This document shows, one piece after another, positions 43,873-52,842 of a stretch of 64,000 nt of DNA (its first letter is position 1; the number at the start of each line of letters is the position of its first letter). The position numbers and the translations under genes were made by a program. The stretch spans positions 1-64,000 of the forward strand of contig NZ_JAPQFJ010000014.1 in assembly GCF_026738875.1 (NCBI RefSeq), given 5' to 3'. The stretch comes from Clostridium brassicae (GTDB taxonomy: Bacteria > Bacillota > Clostridia > Clostridiales > Clostridiaceae). The notes beneath the pieces are model-generated. The model did no database searches. It was not told where the DNA came from and saw only the letters and a program-made list of their open reading frames with translations.

Positions 43873-45003
43873 ATGAAAAATGTGTGATTCTATTTGGAGC
43901 ATCCAACTTAGTGAATATGCCTATAATAATTAAAAAAACGATAATGATATTTGCTTTTTTAGTGATAAAGACTCAAAAAAATGAGGAGAAAAGTTTTGTG
44001 GAATTGATATAGTTTCAATAATATTATTATAACTAGTATTCATTGGAAAGAAATATATAAACAAATGAATGAACTAGGATTTGAAAATATCTATGTATAT
44101 ACAAATAATAATGAAACTTTTGAAGAATATGATAATGAATATCCTGAATCAATATGGATAGAAACAACAAATTACTGTAATGCAATGGTAAGAAAAAAAG
44201 GATATATGTCTTTAGATTTATATAAGAAAATAATAAATGAACTTAAGTTTTTTAAGCCAATGATAAATCTCCATTACTCAGGAGAAACTTTTCTACATAA
44301 GGATTTATATGAAATTATAAACTACGCTAAAGGATTTAATTTAGATGTAGGATTTACTACTAACGGAACACTAATAGATAAAGATAATTATTGTATTTTA
44401 AAAACAGGAATAGATAGAATAAACATTTCCCTTGCAGGAGTAGATAAAGAAGATTATGAATTTATAAGAAAAAATTCAAGTTTTGATGAAATAGAAGAAA
44501 AGATAATTAAACTTGCTAATTTGAAAAAAACAAATAATTTTAATACTAAAATTTATATAAATGTAACGAAAACAGAAAAAAATAAAGATAGGATAGAAAA
44601 CTTTGTAAGTAAGTTTAATGGTGTTGATGGTATAGATGAAGTAATAGTAAGAAATCTTATGACATGGTCAAAAAGTGTAGATGTATCTGGAATGAAGGTA
44701 AATAATAATGAAGAGATAGATAACTCTAGGAATTATGAAATTGTTAAAATTAGTAGTTTGCATCCTATTAATTTTTTACTTTGCAAGGCTATGTATAAAA
44801 GTTTAGCTGTTTTATGGGATGGAACTGTTGTGCCTTGTTGGTTAGATTTTCAAGGATATAATAGCTTTGGAAACTTATTAGAAGAAAGTTTTATATAGAT
44901 ATATATATAATGGAGAAAAGAGAAAAAAACTATTAAAAGTTATGCAAGACAAAAGTTTAGTCAAAGATAGTAATGAATTTTGTAAAAATTGTATGAATTT
45001 ATA
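43873..45003 (+). pseudogene. Decayed fusion of Rossmann module and radical SAM enzyme
   Basis: The first 200 bases still read, in pieces and in different frames, as the island's Rossmann module (ILFGASN ... SDKDSKK ... GEKFCGIDIVS ... ITSIHWKEIYKQMNELGFENIYVY). They run into an intact frame from 44065. That frame is a radical SAM protein like the one at 39649, but about nine residues are missing: 'YCNLKCNYCGHSRMTRKKG' there is 'YCNAMVRKKG' here. Two of the three cluster cysteines are therefore gone. The frame stops at 44898, and the SPASM tail (... EFCKNCMNL) continues in another frame to 45003. The lesions make function unlikely. Confidence 0.82.
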
Positions 45004-45015
45004 AGGAGGAAGCTT

Positions 45016-47076
45016 ATGTCTTTACTTTTAGTTAACCAATTAAAAAATAATAATAAATTATTTGAACTAGCTAATTATGGAAAACATAAATATCTCACAT
45101 GTCTAGCTAAAGAAATTAATATTGGTTTTATTAATGATGAGGTTCTTTTTAAACAGGATGATATTGTAAGTAACGAATCCGATACTCTTATAGGTTTTAT
45201 GTTAGGTGAAATTTATGATACTGAAGATAAAAAATATGATTTAAAGTCTAAAGGACACATATTTAAGTCTAATTTAGATATAGAGTACGTAATGCATCTA
45301 TATGAGGAGTATGGGGAAGATGAATTAAAAAGATTCAATGGTAAGTTTATAATATGTATTTATGACAAAGTAAAAAAAGAAACAATAATTGTGAATGACA
45401 GATATGGATATTATACATATTTTTACTCCGTAAATAAAGGAAAATATACATTTTGTAATGATCCTAATGTATTGTTATATTATATTGAAAAAAGGGAATT
45501 AAATCAGGAGGCAGTAAATGAATTTTTTAATTTTGGATATCTTTTAGATAATAAAACTCTTTTTAAGAATATAAATAAACTTGAACCAGCCTCTATAGTT
45601 AAGTTAAAAAATAATGAAGTGTTGTTTGATAAATATTGGGAGTGGACTGATATTAAGAAAACTATAGATATAACTTACGAACAAGCGGTAGAAAAGCTAG
45701 GATTACTTTGGATTAAATCTATTAAGAAAATAATGAATAAACATGAAAAATTTATTTTACCATTAAGCGGTGGATTGGATTCTAGAGCAATTTTAGCAGC
45801 AATAGATTTTTTAGGATTCAATAATAAAATAGAAAAAGCTGTAACTATAGGACAAGAGAACTGTTGGGATTATTTGATTGCTAAGAAAGTATGTGAAATT
45901 TCAAATATTAAACATGAATTATTACATATAAATGAGAAAATTTGGTTACAAGTAGTAAATGAAACTATAGTAAATTCTATAGGAGGAATATATTGTGCAT
46001 GTGGAATTATAGAAAAAAGCATAGGAAGAGACATATGTCGATATCCAATCTTAAATGGGTTAGCTGGAGATTTAGTATTAGGAGGGAGCTTTTTATCAGA
46101 GAAAGTACTAAGTAGTAAAGTGAAGTACAATGAATATTGTTATAAATGTTTAAAAAGTAGTGGATTAAGTAACATTAATGTTATAAAAAAATTAAATAAT
46201 ATAAATTTACAAATTGATGATGTGGATTTTATAAAAGGTTCAATTGATTATTATTTTTTAAATAATAGTAGAGTTAAAAATTTTACTGTTACAGGAGCTT
46301 TGACTCATGGTACAAATTATAATGATATTATACCTTTTTTTGACAATGATTTAATAGAATTTATCTATTCCTTGCCTGATAAATGGAAACTGGATTCACA
46401 GTTATACAAAAATATGTTAATTAAATTTTTCCCTAAATTTTATTTAGATATACCTTGGCAGAAAACTGGCAAATCTATAAAAAAAATAGGAATATATACT
46501 TTTAACTTAAAAAAAATAAAAATAAAAAAATATAATGAAAAATTAGTAAAAATGCAAAAATCAAATAAATCAATAGTTTTATTTGGAGCATCTAATTATG
46601 GGAAAAAATCACTATTACTGCTTAAATTAAAATATAAGAATATTGTGTTTTGTGATAATGATAGTAGTAAATGGGGAAAGTATCTAGAAGGGTATAAGAT
46701 AATTTCACCAAAAGAGTTATTAAAATATAAAAGTGATTTTATATTTATTACTAGTATGTATTACAAAGAGATATCAATACAGTTAGAAACGTTTAATATA
46801 TATAATTATCGATATTTTAGTGTGGCAAATAATAAAAAATTTTTATATTCTTCTAACTTTATACATTTTAGTGATTGGATAAAAAAGGATAATATCAGAA
46901 AAGAAATTTATAACACATTATTAGATAATGATTGTAGTGGCTTTTACAATACATATGAAATAAAGAAATTATTAGATAATCATATGAATAGAAATGTAGA
47001 TTCATGGATAGATATATTAATTTTGTATACTTTTAAAAAATTTTATCAGATATACTTCGATACAAATTTGAAATAA
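45016..47076 (+). CDS. Asparagine synthetase-like protein fused to Rossmann module
   Basis: Protein of 686 residues from the ATG at 45016 (AAGGAGGA upstream); a start at 44989 would lie in the old SPASM tail. The N-terminal glutamine amidotransferase-like domain lacks the catalytic Cys2 (it begins MSLLLV), although 'FNGKFIICIYDKVKKE' and 'YGYYTYFYS' of the fold remain. The synthetase domain has the ATP PP-loop 'LPLSGGLDSRAILAA' at about 250. From about 518 a Rossmann module is appended (VLFGASNYGKK ... CDNDSSKWGK ... IISPKEL ... TSMYYKEISIQLE). It probably forms an amide or similar bond on a glycan acid, with ammonia from elsewhere. That is inference. Confidence 0.75.
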   Translation: MSLLLVNQLKNNNKLFELANYGKHKYLTCLAKEINIGFINDEVLFKQDDIVSNESDTLIGFMLGEIYDTEDKKYDLKSKGHIFKSNLDIEYVMHLYEEYGEDELKRFNGKFIICIYDKVKKETIIVNDRYGYYTYFYSVNKGKYTFCNDPNVLLYYIEKRELNQEAVNEFFNFGYLLDNKTLFKNINKLEPASIVKLKNNEVLFDKYWEWTDIKKTIDITYEQAVEKLGLLWIKSIKKIMNKHEKFILPLSGGLDSRAILAAIDFLGFNNKIEKAVTIGQENCWDYLIAKKVCEISNIKHELLHINEKIWLQVVNETIVNSIGGIYCACGIIEKSIGRDICRYPILNGLAGDLVLGGSFLSEKVLSSKVKYNEYCYKCLKSSGLSNINVIKKLNNINLQIDDVDFIKGSIDYYFLNNSRVKNFTVTGALTHGTNYNDIIPFFDNDLIEFIYSLPDKWKLDSQLYKNMLIKFFPKFYLDIPWQKTGKSIKKIGIYTFNLKKIKIKKYNEKLVKMQKSNKSIVLFGASNYGKKSLLLLKLKYKNIVFCDNDSSKWGKYLEGYKIISPKELLKYKSDFIFITSMYYKEISIQLETFNIYNYRYFSVANNKKFLYSSNFIHFSDWIKKDNIRKEIYNTLLDNDCSGFYNTYEIKKLLDNHMNRNVDSWIDILILYTFKKFYQIYFDTNLK

Positions 47077-47119
47077 GAAGATTATGTGAAAAAAAAGATA
47101 GAAGAAGGGAATGTTAGTC

Positions 47120-47275
47120 TTGAAGGAAGATATAGTTATATTTGGAGCATCTAAGTTTTGAGAAATAGCTTATATACTATTAAAAGATGAGTATAACATT
47201 TTATATTATTGGGATAATGATATCAATAAGGTGGGAAAAACTATAAATGGCATCACTAGTGTTTAATTATTAGAA
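47120..47275 (+). pseudogene. Decayed Rossmann module beside the IS4 remnant
   Basis: From the TTG at 47120 (GAAGGGA upstream) the bases read KEDIVIFGASKF-stop-EIAYILLKDEYNILYYWDNDINKVGKTINGITSV-stop. This is the first half of the island's module with two stop codons. The rest is missing; the IS4 remnant lies just to the right, so the insertion or a later deletion probably removed it. It sits 44 bases after the asparagine-synthetase-like gene. Confidence 0.75.
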
Positions 47276-47457
47276 AATATTTTCATTGATATTTATATTT
47301 TAATAATTTTTATAGATAAGTTTCTAAATTAAACTATCTTGGTATAAAATTCCTATAGAAAAGGGCAGACTTGCCCTCATAGCGATAGCTTGCGTGGAAA
47401 TATATGGGTTTAAACTACTATTAACTATCTAGCCACTTATCCCAAGAAAATAAGCTA
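47276..47457. other. Left flank of the IS4 remnant
   Basis: No reading frame. A GGGCAGACTTGCCC hairpin lies near 47365, and the sequence is less AT-rich than its surroundings, so at least part belongs to the insertion element. I could not fix a clear terminal inverted repeat. Confidence 0.4.
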
Positions 47458-48529
47458 CTATCCACTAATTTTGCAAGTGAGTGTTTTATTAATCTCTTTA
47501 TTTTTAATAAGCCGTAGGCTGTTTTGGTTACGTCTTGTATTAGTTTTTGCTATAATAAATGTTATTATTGCAGAAACAATTTGCATCATGACTGCATTGA
47601 GACTATGACCTATGAATCTTTTTATTTTTAAATTTTGTTTAATCCATTTGAAGAATAGCTCGATATCCCAATGTTTTTTATATAACCATGCTATATCTTC
47701 ACTGGTATATTGTAGTATGTTAGTTACAAAGGTTAGTATCTGACCTTCAGAATCAACTACGGTTATAACCCTATACTGATTTTTTGTCATATTAATATCT
47801 TCTGTACCAAGATAGCAAACAATATCTTCAATGATATTTATAGAATCATCTAGTAGGGTAACGTCAGAGTAAGTTATTTCAAGCTTACTTACTTCAGTTA
47901 TAGCAGCATTATCTTTTAATCGCGTGATAAAGCGTATTCCTTTATTGCTAAACTCATCAAACTTTTTAAAGACAGCATAGCCTTTATCAAAGACATATAT
48001 ACAATTGTTTTCTGTAATAAGTTCTTTCATCTTAGTTCTATCATGCGGTTTAGCATTAGACACAATTATAAGCTCTGGAACTCCTTTGCTTAAGTTAAAT
48101 TTTGTATGAAGCTTTATTCCTGCTTTTGTAGAGCGAAATTCTGCCCATTGAAAATAAGTTTTAGCCATACTTTATTAACTTTATGGTTCCAAACTTTTTT
48201 ATTTTCTCACTTACAGGCAGTTGTTCTAAAGCGTTAGAAATTAGTTCATTCAATATTGGAATGTAAACATTATAATCAATATGATTGTTATAATTAGATA
48301 ACATTCCCAAGCTAACGCTTTTTATTGACTCCTTTAGCTTAGAGTCTGATTGCATGAAATCATCAATATCCCTTAAGCTATCTAGCTTCGCTAAATGAAA
48401 GTAGAGATGAGTTTTTAAATGATTTCATGCTATATTATAGTCAACATCTAACTTATACGTAGATTTTTTCAAAGTGTTCCAGTTAACAATATCTAATAAT
48501 TTTTCAAAAATAGTGATATAATTACCCAT
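47458..48529 (-). pseudogene. IS4-family transposase, broken
   Basis: Read on the minus strand from 48529 ('MGNYITIFEKLLDIVNW'), the frame meets a TGA at 48425-48427. It resumes as '...DSLRDIDDFMQSDSKLKES' and stops again at 48161. The C-terminal 230 residues continue in another frame from 48168 ('WAEFRSTKAGIKLHTKF', 'VFDKGYAVFKKFDEF', 'HWDIELFFKWIKQNLKIKRFIG'). The latter carry the second Asp and the Glu with the K of the YREK signature. The stretch with the first catalytic Asp (normally 'LIDSSTISL...') is missing at the junction. The element cannot move by itself. It lies between two decayed genes. Confidence 0.85.
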
Positions 48530-48531
48530 AG

Positions 48532-48598
48532 ATAGTCAGCACCTTTCTTGCTTTTTTATGGTTAGTGGTAATTATATTAAAGCAAGGTTGCTGGCTAT
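48532..48598. repeat. Imperfect inverted repeat at the right flank of the IS4 remnant
   Basis: ATAGTCAGCACCTTTCTTGCTTT (split as 48532-48543 and 48544-48554) pairs with AAAGCAAGGTTGCTGGCTAT at 48579-48598, with two or three mismatches. It probably marks or lies inside the element's right end. Confidence 0.5.
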
Positions 48599-48679
48599 TT
48601 TCATTTATATATTGATGGTATAAATAGAAGCTTATTACATAAGATTATTGTCAATAGTATTTTAAATCCATTAATTAAA

Positions 48680-49490
48680 CACTAGTGAGAAAATTTAAAG
48701 TATAAAAAAGCTATTAATGCTTATAAGATTATATTTAATCATGTGCTAAGTAATATTAATTATGAGAAAGATCCTTTTTTTACGTTTAACTATATTAGAG
48801 ATATAGAGAAAAAATATAATTTTAAATCTTCTTTCTATTTTATGACAGGAGGAAATTCTGACAAAGATAATTTTTATAAGATAAATGATACTAGAATATT
48901 AGAACTTATGTATAAGCTATATAAAGAAAATTGTGAGATAGGTTATCACTATAGTTTTAATTCTTTTGGTAACTTAGAACAAAGAGAAAAAGAAAAAATA
49001 TTAGACAAGCATGTTGAAAATAAGATATATGGTGGAAGAAACCATTATTTAAGGTTTAAAGCACCTGAAAGCTTTAGAATAAGTGAAACAGTAGGATTAT
49101 TATATGATACTACATTATCTTTTGCAGATTATGATGGCTTTAGGTGTGGTATATGTATGACGTATAAACCTTTTGATGTACTAGAAAATAGGAAATTAGA
49201 TATCTGGGAAATTCCCCTTATTGTAATGGAAGGGACTTTAAAGGATAAGAAATATAGAAATTTAAGTAAAAAAGATGGGTTTTTAGCAATCAAAGAAAAG
49301 ATAGATATTTGTTAAAAAGCATAATGGAGTTTTTACTTTGCTTTGGCATAATTCATCTTTTGATAAAGAAAATTGGAATGGTTGGAAAGATGTATTTGAA
49401 AATACTATGAAGTATTTATATAAAAACAATGCATTTGGAACAAGTGGTGAAAAAATAATTAGTATGTTAGAAAATAAGAAGCAAAGGTGA
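48680..49490 (+). pseudogene. Broken polysaccharide deacetylase-like gene
   Basis: A frame without a proper start runs from about 48680 ('AYKIIFNHVLSNINYEKDPFFTFNYIRDIEKKYNFKSSFYFM') through 'EIGYHYSFNSFGN' and 'YLRFKAPESFRI'. It stops at 49315. The C-terminus continues one base out of frame ('KKHNGVFTLLWHNSSFD') to 49490. The pattern is that of a polysaccharide deacetylase-type fold used in glycan clusters (NodB-like, with the His in 'GYHYS' and the C-terminal 'LLWHNSS'). The N-terminus was lost beside the IS4 remnant, and a T-run near 49311 holds the frameshift. Confidence 0.7.
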
Positions 49491-49494
49491 TTAA

Positions 49495-50003
49495 ATGAAA
49501 ACCATATTAATAATGAGAATTGCTAATATGCAGACTATGGAGCAACTTATAAGTTATCTAAAAGAACATAATAAGAAGGATAACATCTATTGTTTAATAC
49601 AAAAAAGCTCTATTGAAGCTTTTAAAGAGAAATATCCTCATATAAATTATATAGAAAAACAGAATGGTTTTTTTAAGTATAAAGAGTTTAAAAAAGATAT
49701 AAATTTGAAAAGTAAATTAAAGTGTGTAAAAGCTGATGAAATGTATATCCCATCTTCTTATATAGATTTTCCTGATTTTCAAGATGCTTTTTGATAGCTT
49801 CAAAGATAAACTGTAAAAAATACATTTTATTTAATGTAAATGGGGAAATGCAAGAAGAAAAATTAAATTTTGTTTCTTTATGTATAGATAAATATTTAGG
49901 TGAAATAATTTATTTTGTAAAAGTATTATTTGCTTTAATAGGAATATTTATAATATACATTTTTGCATATCCTTATTATTTTATAAAAAGAAAATTATTT
50001 TAA
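49495..50003 (+). pseudogene. Frameshifted small membrane protein of the island
   Basis: Two frames join here: 'MKTILIMRIANMQTMEQLISYL...' to a stop at 49794, and 'IASKINCKKYILFNVNGEMQ...' from about 49790 to 50003. Adding one T in the TTTTT at 49783-49787 restores one protein of about 170 residues. It has an N-terminal Rossmann-like beginning and a C-terminal transmembrane segment ('ALIGIFIIYIFAYPYYFI'). I do not recognise the family. It may be a pseudogene, a slippage-controlled gene or a sequencing error. It starts four bases after the broken deacetylase. Confidence 0.6.
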
Positions 50004-50011
50004 AATTTATA

Positions 50012-50035
50012 GGCACTCACTTATGGGTGCTTTTA
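50012..50035 (+). terminator. Terminator ending the decayed zone
   Basis: GCACTCA-CTTA-TGGGTGC with one mismatch-type G-T pair, followed by TTTTAATTTT. Confidence 0.7.
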
Positions 50036-50039
50036 ATTT

Positions 50040-50066
50040 TAAAGATTTAGTATAAATAAACGATAA
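50040..50066 (+). promoter_or_regulatory. Sigma-28 (SigD) promoter of the wecB operon
   Basis: TAAA at 50040-50043, CGATAA at 50061-50066, 17 bases between; the wecB start is 47 bases downstream. It overlaps the tail of the terminator above, so it starts a new transcript. Confidence 0.77.
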
Positions 50067-50112
50067 AATTAAAGATGATGACAATAAAATATTAAGTACC
50101 AGAGGTGATAAT

Positions 50113-51195
50113 GTGAAATTTTTAACAGTTATTGGTGCTAGGCCACAATTTATAAAAGCTACATTAGTTTCTAAAAAATTAAGAGAATCGCATAATGAAA
50201 TAATTGTTCACACGGGACAACACTATGATAAAAACATGTCAGAAATATTTTTTAAAGAACTAGCAATACCAAAACCTGATTATAATTTAAAAATTGGCTC
50301 TGCCTCTCATGGAAGACAAACAGGAGAAATGCTTATAAAGATTGAAGAAGTAATTTTAAAAGAAAAGCCAGACTCTGTCATTGTATATGGTGATACTAAT
50401 TCCACATTGGCAGGAGCTTTAGCAGCTTCAAAACTACATATTCCAGTAATTCATATAGAATCAGGTCTTAGGAGTTTTAATAAAAAAATGCCAGAAGAAC
50501 AAAACAGAATACTTACTGATAATATATCCACATATTTGTTTTGTCCTACAAAAACAGCAGTAGATAATTTACGTAATGAAAGAATAATAGAAGATGTTTA
50601 TAATACTGGTGATGTTATGTATGATTCTACTTTGTTTTTTGGAGACATGGCACAAAACAAATTTAAAGAAGGTTTAGCTGTAAATGATGTAAAAATAGAA
50701 GAGAAAAATTATTATTTAGCTACATTACACAGAGCTGAAAATACGGATAACATAGAAAAGATAACAACACTATTAAATACTTTAAATAAACTAGATAGTA
50801 AAGTTATAATTCCAGTTCATCCAAGGATCAAAAATATAGTAAAAGAGTTAAATAAAAAGTGTGAATTTAAAAATATAAGTATAATTGAACCGGTTGGATA
50901 TTTGAAAATGCTTTATTTAATAAAAAATGCTAAAAAGGTTTTAACAGATTCAGGAGGAATGCAAAAGGAAGCTTACTTTTTAAATACTCCGTGTATAACC
51001 TTAAGAAATGAAACAGAATGGATAGAAACTTTAAATGGAAATTTGAATGTTTTATGTAAAATTGATTGTGAAGATATAATTGATAAGGCGTATAATACTA
51101 ATATTGATTATAATATGATAAATAAAAATTATTTTGGAAAAGGGAAGGCAGTTATAGATATTATTAATTTGATAAATACGAGAGTAAGGTGTTAA
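50113..51195 (+). CDS. wecB: UDP-GlcNAc 2-epimerase (non-hydrolysing)
   Basis: Protein of 360 residues from a GTG start after GAGGTGATA. It has 'VIGARPQFIKATLVSKKL', 'HTGQHYDKNMSEIFF', 'VYGDTNSTLAGALAA', 'HIESGLRSFNKKMPEEQNRI', 'ATLHRAENTDN', and 'LTDSGGMQKEAYFL', all WecB hallmarks. It interconverts UDP-GlcNAc and UDP-ManNAc. No ManNAc dehydrogenase (WecC) is nearby, so ManNAc itself, or a derivative, would be used in the glycan. Confidence 0.9.
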   Translation: MKFLTVIGARPQFIKATLVSKKLRESHNEIIVHTGQHYDKNMSEIFFKELAIPKPDYNLKIGSASHGRQTGEMLIKIEEVILKEKPDSVIVYGDTNSTLAGALAASKLHIPVIHIESGLRSFNKKMPEEQNRILTDNISTYLFCPTKTAVDNLRNERIIEDVYNTGDVMYDSTLFFGDMAQNKFKEGLAVNDVKIEEKNYYLATLHRAENTDNIEKITTLLNTLNKLDSKVIIPVHPRIKNIVKELNKKCEFKNISIIEPVGYLKMLYLIKNAKKVLTDSGGMQKEAYFLNTPCITLRNETEWIETLNGNLNVLCKIDCEDIIDKAYNTNIDYNMINKNYFGKGKAVIDIINLINTRVRC

Positions 51196-51200
51196 AAGTG

Positions 51201-51659
51201 ATGGATAAATTTGGTGATAAAGAATTATTAAATTTATATGTAAATACTTTAGATGAAGTAGATTCAATGAACTATAGAAATAAAGTATACTATAGTATAC
51301 TTTATTTATGGTTAAAAAATAAATTAAATAATAAAAATATAGAAGATTATTTTTTGAAAAATAAAATAAAGACTATTGCTGTTTATGGAGCAGGAAATTT
51401 AGGTGAACTTTTATATGATGAATTAAAAAATAGTAATAAGGTATATACTAAGTATTTAATAGATCAAGGCAATGTAAATAAAAAAAATTATCAAATACCA
51501 ATAATAAAATTAGAACAATTAAGTAATATGGAAGAAGTAGATTGTATTGTTGTAACGCCAATTTATGCCTATGATCAAATAAAAGAAAACTTAAGTAAGT
51601 TAGGACTTAACAAAATTATGTGTATTGATGATATTGTAACTGAAATATATTATGAATAA
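51201..51659 (+). CDS. Stand-alone Rossmann-like module protein
   Basis: Protein of 152 residues; the ATG at 51201 is chosen, although the frame is open from 51189 across the wecB stop. After about 55 helical residues it carries the island's module in a more divergent form: 'IAVYGAGNLGELLYDEL', 'YLIDQGNVNKKNYQIPIIKLEQL', 'CIVVTPIYAYDQIKENL'. The DNDxxKWG part is replaced. No other domain is attached. It may serve as a free partner of the transferases, binding the same ligand. Confidence 0.65.
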   Translation: MDKFGDKELLNLYVNTLDEVDSMNYRNKVYYSILYLWLKNKLNNKNIEDYFLKNKIKTIAVYGAGNLGELLYDELKNSNKVYTKYLIDQGNVNKKNYQIPIIKLEQLSNMEEVDCIVVTPIYAYDQIKENLSKLGLNKIMCIDDIVTEIYYE

Positions 51660-51695
51660 TATTACAAATTAAAAAAAGAAAAAGGAACTGATTTT

Positions 51696-52796
51696 ATGAA
51701 GTTATTAATGATGTCTAATTTGGATGTTACAAATAAAAATAGTTTAGGGGTCTTAAATAAAATATTTGGACAAGTTGATGCATTTAGTAATTATGGAATT
51801 GATATAGATTTAATATACAATAAGCTTCATTTTATAATGGTAAAGAAAATTTGCAGCAATAAAGAAATAAAGTTTAGACCTAGTAGTACAAGGGATTATT
51901 ATAATAAAATATTAAATTTAATTAACATAAATAAATATGATGTTATATATGTAAGATATCCACTAAGTAATTATTATTTTTTAAATTTCTTAAAAAGTAT
52001 AAAAGATAGTAATTCTAAAGTAAAAATTATATTAGATTTTCCTACATATCCATATGAAGAAGAGTTGAATAATGAAAGAATATTACAAATAGATAAATTT
52101 TTTAGAAGATATATTAATAAATTTGTTGATTTTGGAGTTTGTTACAATAATTTAAATTCAATTTTCTCTATTCCAGTATTAAAATTAGGGAATGGAATTA
52201 ATTTAAAAAAAATACCACTGAAAAATCAAATAGAACAAGATAGAAAAGAATTAAATCTTATAGCTGTTGCCAATATATCTAAATGGCATGGATATGATAG
52301 GTTGATATTAGGATTAAGTGAATACTATAAAGAAAAACCAGAGATAAAAGTTTATTTTAATATTATAGGTAATGGAAATGAACTAGAAAATTTAAAGAAT
52401 CTTGTGTATAAGTTGGAATTGGGAAAATATGTAGTATTTCATGGTATAAAGGATGGAAATCAGTTAAGTGAAATGTTTGATAAAAGTCATTTAGCTATTG
52501 GAAGCTTAGGTATGTATAGAATAGGCTTAAAAGATGGTGCGACATTAAAAGTAAGAGAATATTGTGCGAGAGGAATACCATTTGTTTTAGGCTATGATGA
52601 TTTAGATTTTTCATTAGATTTTAAATATGCTTTTAAAGCAACAAATGATAATACACCAATAAATATACATAATTTAATTGAATTTTGTAATAAAATACAT
52701 GAAAATGGAGATGTTGCCAAAGAGATGAGAAACTATGCTGAAAAAAATCTTTCATGGGAATTTAAATTAAAGGCAGTGATAGAGAAAATAATATAA
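51696..52796 (+). CDS. Glycosyltransferase family 4 protein
   Basis: Protein of 366 residues with GT-B architecture. The N-terminal domain ends near 'LKLGNGINL', and the C-terminal domain has 'AVANISKWHGYDRLI', 'FNIIGNGNELENLKNLV', 'VVFHGIKDGNQLSEMFDKSHLAIGSLGMY' and 'LKVREYCARGIPFV'. The E-x7-E signature is replaced by a shorter 'KVREYCARGIPF' version. It should add a sugar to the growing glycan; the donor is unknown. The start follows AAAGGAACTGATTTT. Confidence 0.78.
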   Translation: MKLLMMSNLDVTNKNSLGVLNKIFGQVDAFSNYGIDIDLIYNKLHFIMVKKICSNKEIKFRPSSTRDYYNKILNLININKYDVIYVRYPLSNYYFLNFLKSIKDSNSKVKIILDFPTYPYEEELNNERILQIDKFFRRYINKFVDFGVCYNNLNSIFSIPVLKLGNGINLKKIPLKNQIEQDRKELNLIAVANISKWHGYDRLILGLSEYYKEKPEIKVYFNIIGNGNELENLKNLVYKLELGKYVVFHGIKDGNQLSEMFDKSHLAIGSLGMYRIGLKDGATLKVREYCARGIPFVLGYDDLDFSLDFKYAFKATNDNTPINIHNLIEFCNKIHENGDVAKEMRNYAEKNLSWEFKLKAVIEKII

Positions 52797-52842
52797 TGTA
52801 GGATGATAAGAAAAACTAAATTTTATACATGGAGGAATAAAG

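Noticed and set aside
43939-43944. CGATAA as another sigma-28 -10 element
   Set aside because: No TAAR lies 17 bases upstream, and the bases are part of the decayed module's coding sequence.
47458-48598. Intact, active insertion sequence
   Set aside because: The transposase has an in-frame stop, a frameshift and has lost the region of its first catalytic Asp.
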